Positions 61,596-64,000 of a stretch of DNA of 64,000 nucleotides are shown here, piece by piece. Where the stretch lies: the NCBI GenBank assembly GCA_024682655.1, contig JAIKYZ010000008.1:51275-115274 (forward strand). Reading direction: 5' to 3'. Made by a program: the position numbers and the translations under genes. The first letter of the stretch is position 1; the number at the start of each line of letters is the position of its first letter. The notes under the pieces are model-generated. The model was not told where the DNA came from, searched no databases, and saw only the letters and a list, made by a program, of their open reading frames with translations. The DNA comes from Treponema sp. GTDB lineage: Bacteria; Spirochaetota; Spirochaetia; Treponematales; Treponemataceae.

Positions 61596-62108
61596 TTAAA
61601 CTCCGTGAACTTCATCAATGAGGGCCTTGTACAAAAGCATCATATCTTTGTTTGATTTTCTCAAGGCTCCCGCAATTCTTCTGGAAATTCTATACATTAC
61701 ATAATAACCCAGGAGAGGCTCTGAATCGCAGAGTTCCTTAAAGGAATCTCCTTCAAGTTTTAAAGTCTGGCAATCTGTCAGGGCATAAATTGAAGCCGAG
61801 CGAGTATCTTTATCTACAAGAGCTACTTCTCCAAAGAAAACATTTTGTTCTGCATCAAGATTAGCAACTGCAAACTGGTCATCATTTGGAGTCATTTTTT
61901 TTGCCTGAACTCTTCCACCGTAAAGAATGTAAAGACTATTACCTACATCACCTTCCTGAATGATAACCTGACCGGCATTAAATTTTACAGGCTCTAAAAT
62001 CTGACAAACCTTTTCCAGAATACGTTTATGTTCTTCCTTTTGAGGATTTAAATCAGAAAATATTTCCAGTTTTACAAGTTTTTCTATTAATTCGTCATTT
62101 GATTCCAT
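61596..62108 (-). CDS. Cyclic nucleotide-binding domain protein
   Basis: 170 residues made almost wholly of one cNMP-binding beta-barrel. The phosphate-binding cassette reads FFGEVALVDKDTRSASIYAL, with the Glu and Arg that hold the ribose and phosphate in CRP-like proteins. There is no HTH or enzymatic domain, so it is a stand-alone cAMP receptor or regulatory subunit. Two adenylate cyclases occur in the same window. It follows the RCK fragment by 35 bp; in an intact locus it may have served the ion channel. Confidence 0.9.
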   Translation of the reverse strand: MESNDELIEKLVKLEIFSDLNPQKEEHKRILEKVCQILEPVKFNAGQVIIQEGDVGNSLYILYGGRVQAKKMTPNDDQFAVANLDAEQNVFFGEVALVDKDTRSASIYALTDCQTLKLEGDSFKELCDSEPLLGYYVMYRISRRIAGALRKSNKDMMLLYKALIDEVHGV

Positions 62109-62143
62109 ATTGCTTCCTGTTTTTTTTCAAGTCTAAACACTTC

Positions 62144-62950
62144 TTATTTAGAAGCATTACCGTGAATAAAAATTGCCTTAGAACTATCCTGAATTACATA
62201 ATCTTTTGGTGGATTAAATACAGGAATATTACTTTGAAGAGTTTTAATCTTCTTTAAGTTGGCAACGATTTTTTCCATGTTAGGATTTTTTTGAGCTTCT
62301 GCCAGGGCTTCCTGACGTCGTTTATAGAAATTTCCTGTATTCTCCAGAACCCCGATTAAAATATCATTTTTATCAAGGGAATCTGAATATTCCTGGTAAG
62401 AAAGCCCTACAAATTTTGAAGGAATTTCTTCAAGGAAAAGACCCTGTTCATCATTTTCGGCTGCTAAAGCTCTTAAAATATGACTCATACCCTTTCCACT
62501 TGAAGCCTGTACAAGCAGATTCTGTTCATAATCCGAAGCCATAATTATTTCATCACAGCGGGCAAGGTCCAGATGTTTTTCGAATTTTGAATCGATAATT
62601 TCGGCTACACAGTAGATACGAGGATTTAAGTTTTTTATAGTGATTACAGCAAGAACAGTTCTTGAGTCTGTTTCCAAAGTTGAAAATTGTTCAGACTTAT
62701 CAGCAAGAATCATAACCCGGTCAGCAGTTTTTATCTGAGCTTTAAGGAGATTGTCTTCATCAGTAAAATCACCACGCAAGAAGTTTATTGCCTTTAACTT
62801 TTCATTAGCCTGAATTACTTCAATATCAGAATGTTTTGCATCGTTAAGGATTACTATATTCTCCGGTGGAATTTCTGGGTTTGCCAAAAGCATGCCTTCA
62901 AGAATATCTTCAAAGCCAGGTTTCCAACCACAAATATTGCAAAATAGATT
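62144..62950 (-). pseudogene. 5'-truncated CASTOR/POLLUX-type ion channel, RCK (TrkA-N) part
   Basis: The open frame encodes the NAD-binding RCK domain of a potassium-type channel: FEDILEGMLLANPEIPPENIVILND, RVMILADKSEQFSTLETDSRTVLAVITIKNLNP, and KFEKHLDLARCDEIIMAS. Homologous sequence continues 17-19 codons upstream of the first ATG (62893): in-frame codons read CGWKPGFEDILEG, the normal entry to this domain, but then hit TAA near 62954 with no start codon. The transmembrane pore expected before it is absent. The fragment is therefore most likely the remnant of a gene cut at about 62950. Internal translation of 249 residues from 62893 remains possible. Confidence 0.75.
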
Positions 62951-63320
62951 TTACTAGATGAATTTGAGAGGAATATGCGAATTTTTTCGAACTTTTTTGA
63001 TTTCTTCATAAAACTTTTAATAATACTGTCCTTATGTTTTAATATAGATTTGAGTTAAATGGTATCTTTTTTTTGTTAGAAAATAAGGAATTTAGGGCGG
63101 CGAAACTTGAAGGTTGTGGAGCAAAAAAGACTTCTTTTTAAAATTCGAAATTGAACCTATTATTAAGACGCACAGTCTAAGCCGCATTATATTATTTTTT
63201 TCTTGATTTATTACAGTTTACCAAACATTTCCACAACTTCTGTTTTATTCGCACAGCCTGTTTTTGTGAAATCATGGAAAGATGGTTTTCCACGGTACAC
63301 TTGATGATAAAATTAGATAA
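62951..63320. other. Non-coding junction region
   Basis: About 370 bp between the truncated channel gene and the next gene. No reading frame of note, no channel remnant and no terminator-quality hairpin recognised. The break in homology at its left edge suggests a deletion or insertion boundary. Confidence 0.5.
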
Positions 63321-63680
63321 TTAAGAGTCAATAAACTCAATGTTAAATAAGTCGCAGATTCTTTTTGCCTCATCTTTAGATTCGTCATCACAATACATAA
63401 CGCCAGTCTTCGGATAGTTTTTTAGGAAGTCTGCAAGCTCTTTTTCAGAATGCAGAATTTCTACATTACCGTGCGATTTATAGTTTTTATCATACAGTAA
63501 AATCCCTATCCAACCACCATTCCATTTTTCCGCAGAATACATGTATTTTTGTTTTGTAAACGTAAATTCAATTTGCGGATACTTTATAAGTCCATTTTCA
63601 TCTTTTGGCATTGTCTGTAACATGTCATAGATATCACGACCATCTTCTGCGGAGATTTTCTTTAACTTAAATTCAGGCAT
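63321..63680 (-). CDS. Small protein with GNAT-like N-terminus, possibly chimeric
   Basis: About 119 residues. The start at 63680 is preceded by GGAG; the ATG at 63692 lies before that site. Residues about 1-28 (FKLKKISAEDGRDIYDMLQTMPKDENG) resemble the first helices of a GNAT acetyltransferase, but the rest (SAEKWNGGWIGILLYD, KELADFLKNYPKTGVMYCDDES) does not continue that fold and is not recognised. It starts right behind the stop of the upstream kinase-like gene (TGACATG) and is co-transcribed with it. Confidence 0.6.
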   Translation of the reverse strand: MPEFKLKKISAEDGRDIYDMLQTMPKDENGLIKYPQIEFTFTKQKYMYSAEKWNGGWIGILLYDKNYKSHGNVEILHSEKELADFLKNYPKTGVMYCDDESKDEAKRICDLFNIEFIDS

Positions 63681-63681
63681 G

Positions 63682-64000
63682 TCACACTCCATATCGATAT
63701 TCTTTTTCTTCTTTCTGATTTGCTTTGAGCTTGTATTTTTTGATTACGATATCTGCGACCTCATCTGGAGAAAGATTTGTGTTGTCTATTTTAAGATGAT
63801 TTTCAAAAAGGATTTCTCCTTCTTCTGTATTTAATCTGTGTCGCTGCGAATCCTTTAATAGATTATCTTCGCTCCATTTGGTGTCTTTTTTTGATGCCTT
63901 TCTTTCCATGCGGTGAGGAGTGAGATTTCTTTTAAGGCGTGTATCTAAATCTGCGCTGAGTTCAACAAAATAAAAGTTTCCGCCTGCACTTGTAAACTGC
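63682..64000 (-). CDS. P-loop kinase-like protein, C-terminal part (5' end outside window)
   Basis: The frame is open to the window edge; the ATG at 63909 is internal, since coding-like sequence continues upstream (GGNFYFVELSADLDTRLKRN). The visible ~106 residues look like the C-terminal half of a small AAA-type nucleotide/nucleoside kinase: VELSADLDTRLKRNLTP (LID-like Arg region), then HLKIDNTNLSPDEVADIVIKKYKL, the classic terminal strand and helix. The P-loop lies outside the window. It overlaps the next gene's ribosome site. Confidence 0.6.
   Translation of the reverse strand, partial: QFTSAGGNFYFVELSADLDTRLKRNLTPHRMERKASKKDTKWSEDNLLKDSQRHRLNTEEGEILFENHLKIDNTNLSPDEVADIVIKKYKLKANQKEEKEYRYGV

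Overview
The window looks like the chromosome of a gut- or rumen-type Treponema (Spirochaetota). This is an inference from content: AT-rich DNA, many lipoproteins with Cys lipoboxes, TpLRR/BspA-type leucine-rich repeats, a six-TM chemotaxis receptor, type III glutamine synthetase, several membrane cyclases and c-di-GMP enzymes, and plant-polysaccharide enzymes (two GH43, one GH5, one carboxylesterase). No rRNA, tRNA, CRISPR array, insertion sequence or phage gene was seen. The last ~1.1 kb looks like an accessory junction.

Layout. 1-4.3 kb: 5'-cut carboxylesterase lipoprotein, then a Zn/Mn-type ABC operon whose ATPase carries an N-terminal DUF1893-like domain. 4.3-7.6 kb: two-component system with a Pro-rich exported protein, divergent from a second small exported protein. 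7.7-10.6 kb: PF04392-type ABC transporter with two promoters sharing one palindromic operator. 10.8-15.2 kb: exported protein, ZIP transporter, then a cobalamin riboswitch controlling a lipoprotein and a BtuB-like TonB receptor. 15.3-24 kb: adenylate cyclase, MATE exporter, histidine phosphatase, OhrR, small sigma-70 factor, heterodimeric ABC exporter. 24-34.4 kb: GH43, LRR lipoprotein, M15 peptidase, GlnN, COG2509-type flavoprotein with a metallo-beta-lactamase-fold hydrolase, GH5 cellulase. 34.4-39 kb: sulfur operon (Cys-rich leader peptide, MetY, cystine-type ABC transporter). 39-50 kb: MCP, YhfC-type membrane protease, LRR protein, UvrD-type helicase, PhoB/PhoR-like pair, a membrane-bound SARP-like regulator facing a 25-residue membrane micropeptide, Na/Pi cotransporter. 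50-60 kb: degenerate TatD, threonine aldolase, a cyclase with a CBM2-like sensor domain, orphan binding protein, c-di-GMP synthase and phosphodiesterase, ATC-hydrolase-like protein. 60-64 kb: second GH43, cNMP-binding protein, 5'-truncated ion-channel RCK fragment, and two accessory genes.

How the genes fit together. Two class III cyclases and a cNMP-binding protein form a cAMP circuit. A GGDEF protein and an EAL protein form a c-di-GMP pair. The glycosidases use polysaccharide-derived sugars; both GH43 promoters carry TGTTA/TAACA dyads. The most interesting signals are: (1) a cysteine-codon leader ORF whose Cys segment is complementary to the metY ribosome binding site; (2) 11-bp-phased direct repeats next to a membrane SARP-like regulator, placed 8 bp before a TATAAT that would give a leaderless micropeptide mRNA; (3) a CBM2-like domain inside an adenylate cyclase; (4) a cobalamin riboswitch with a readable kissing loop; and (5) paired promoter/operators on the PF04392 transporter.
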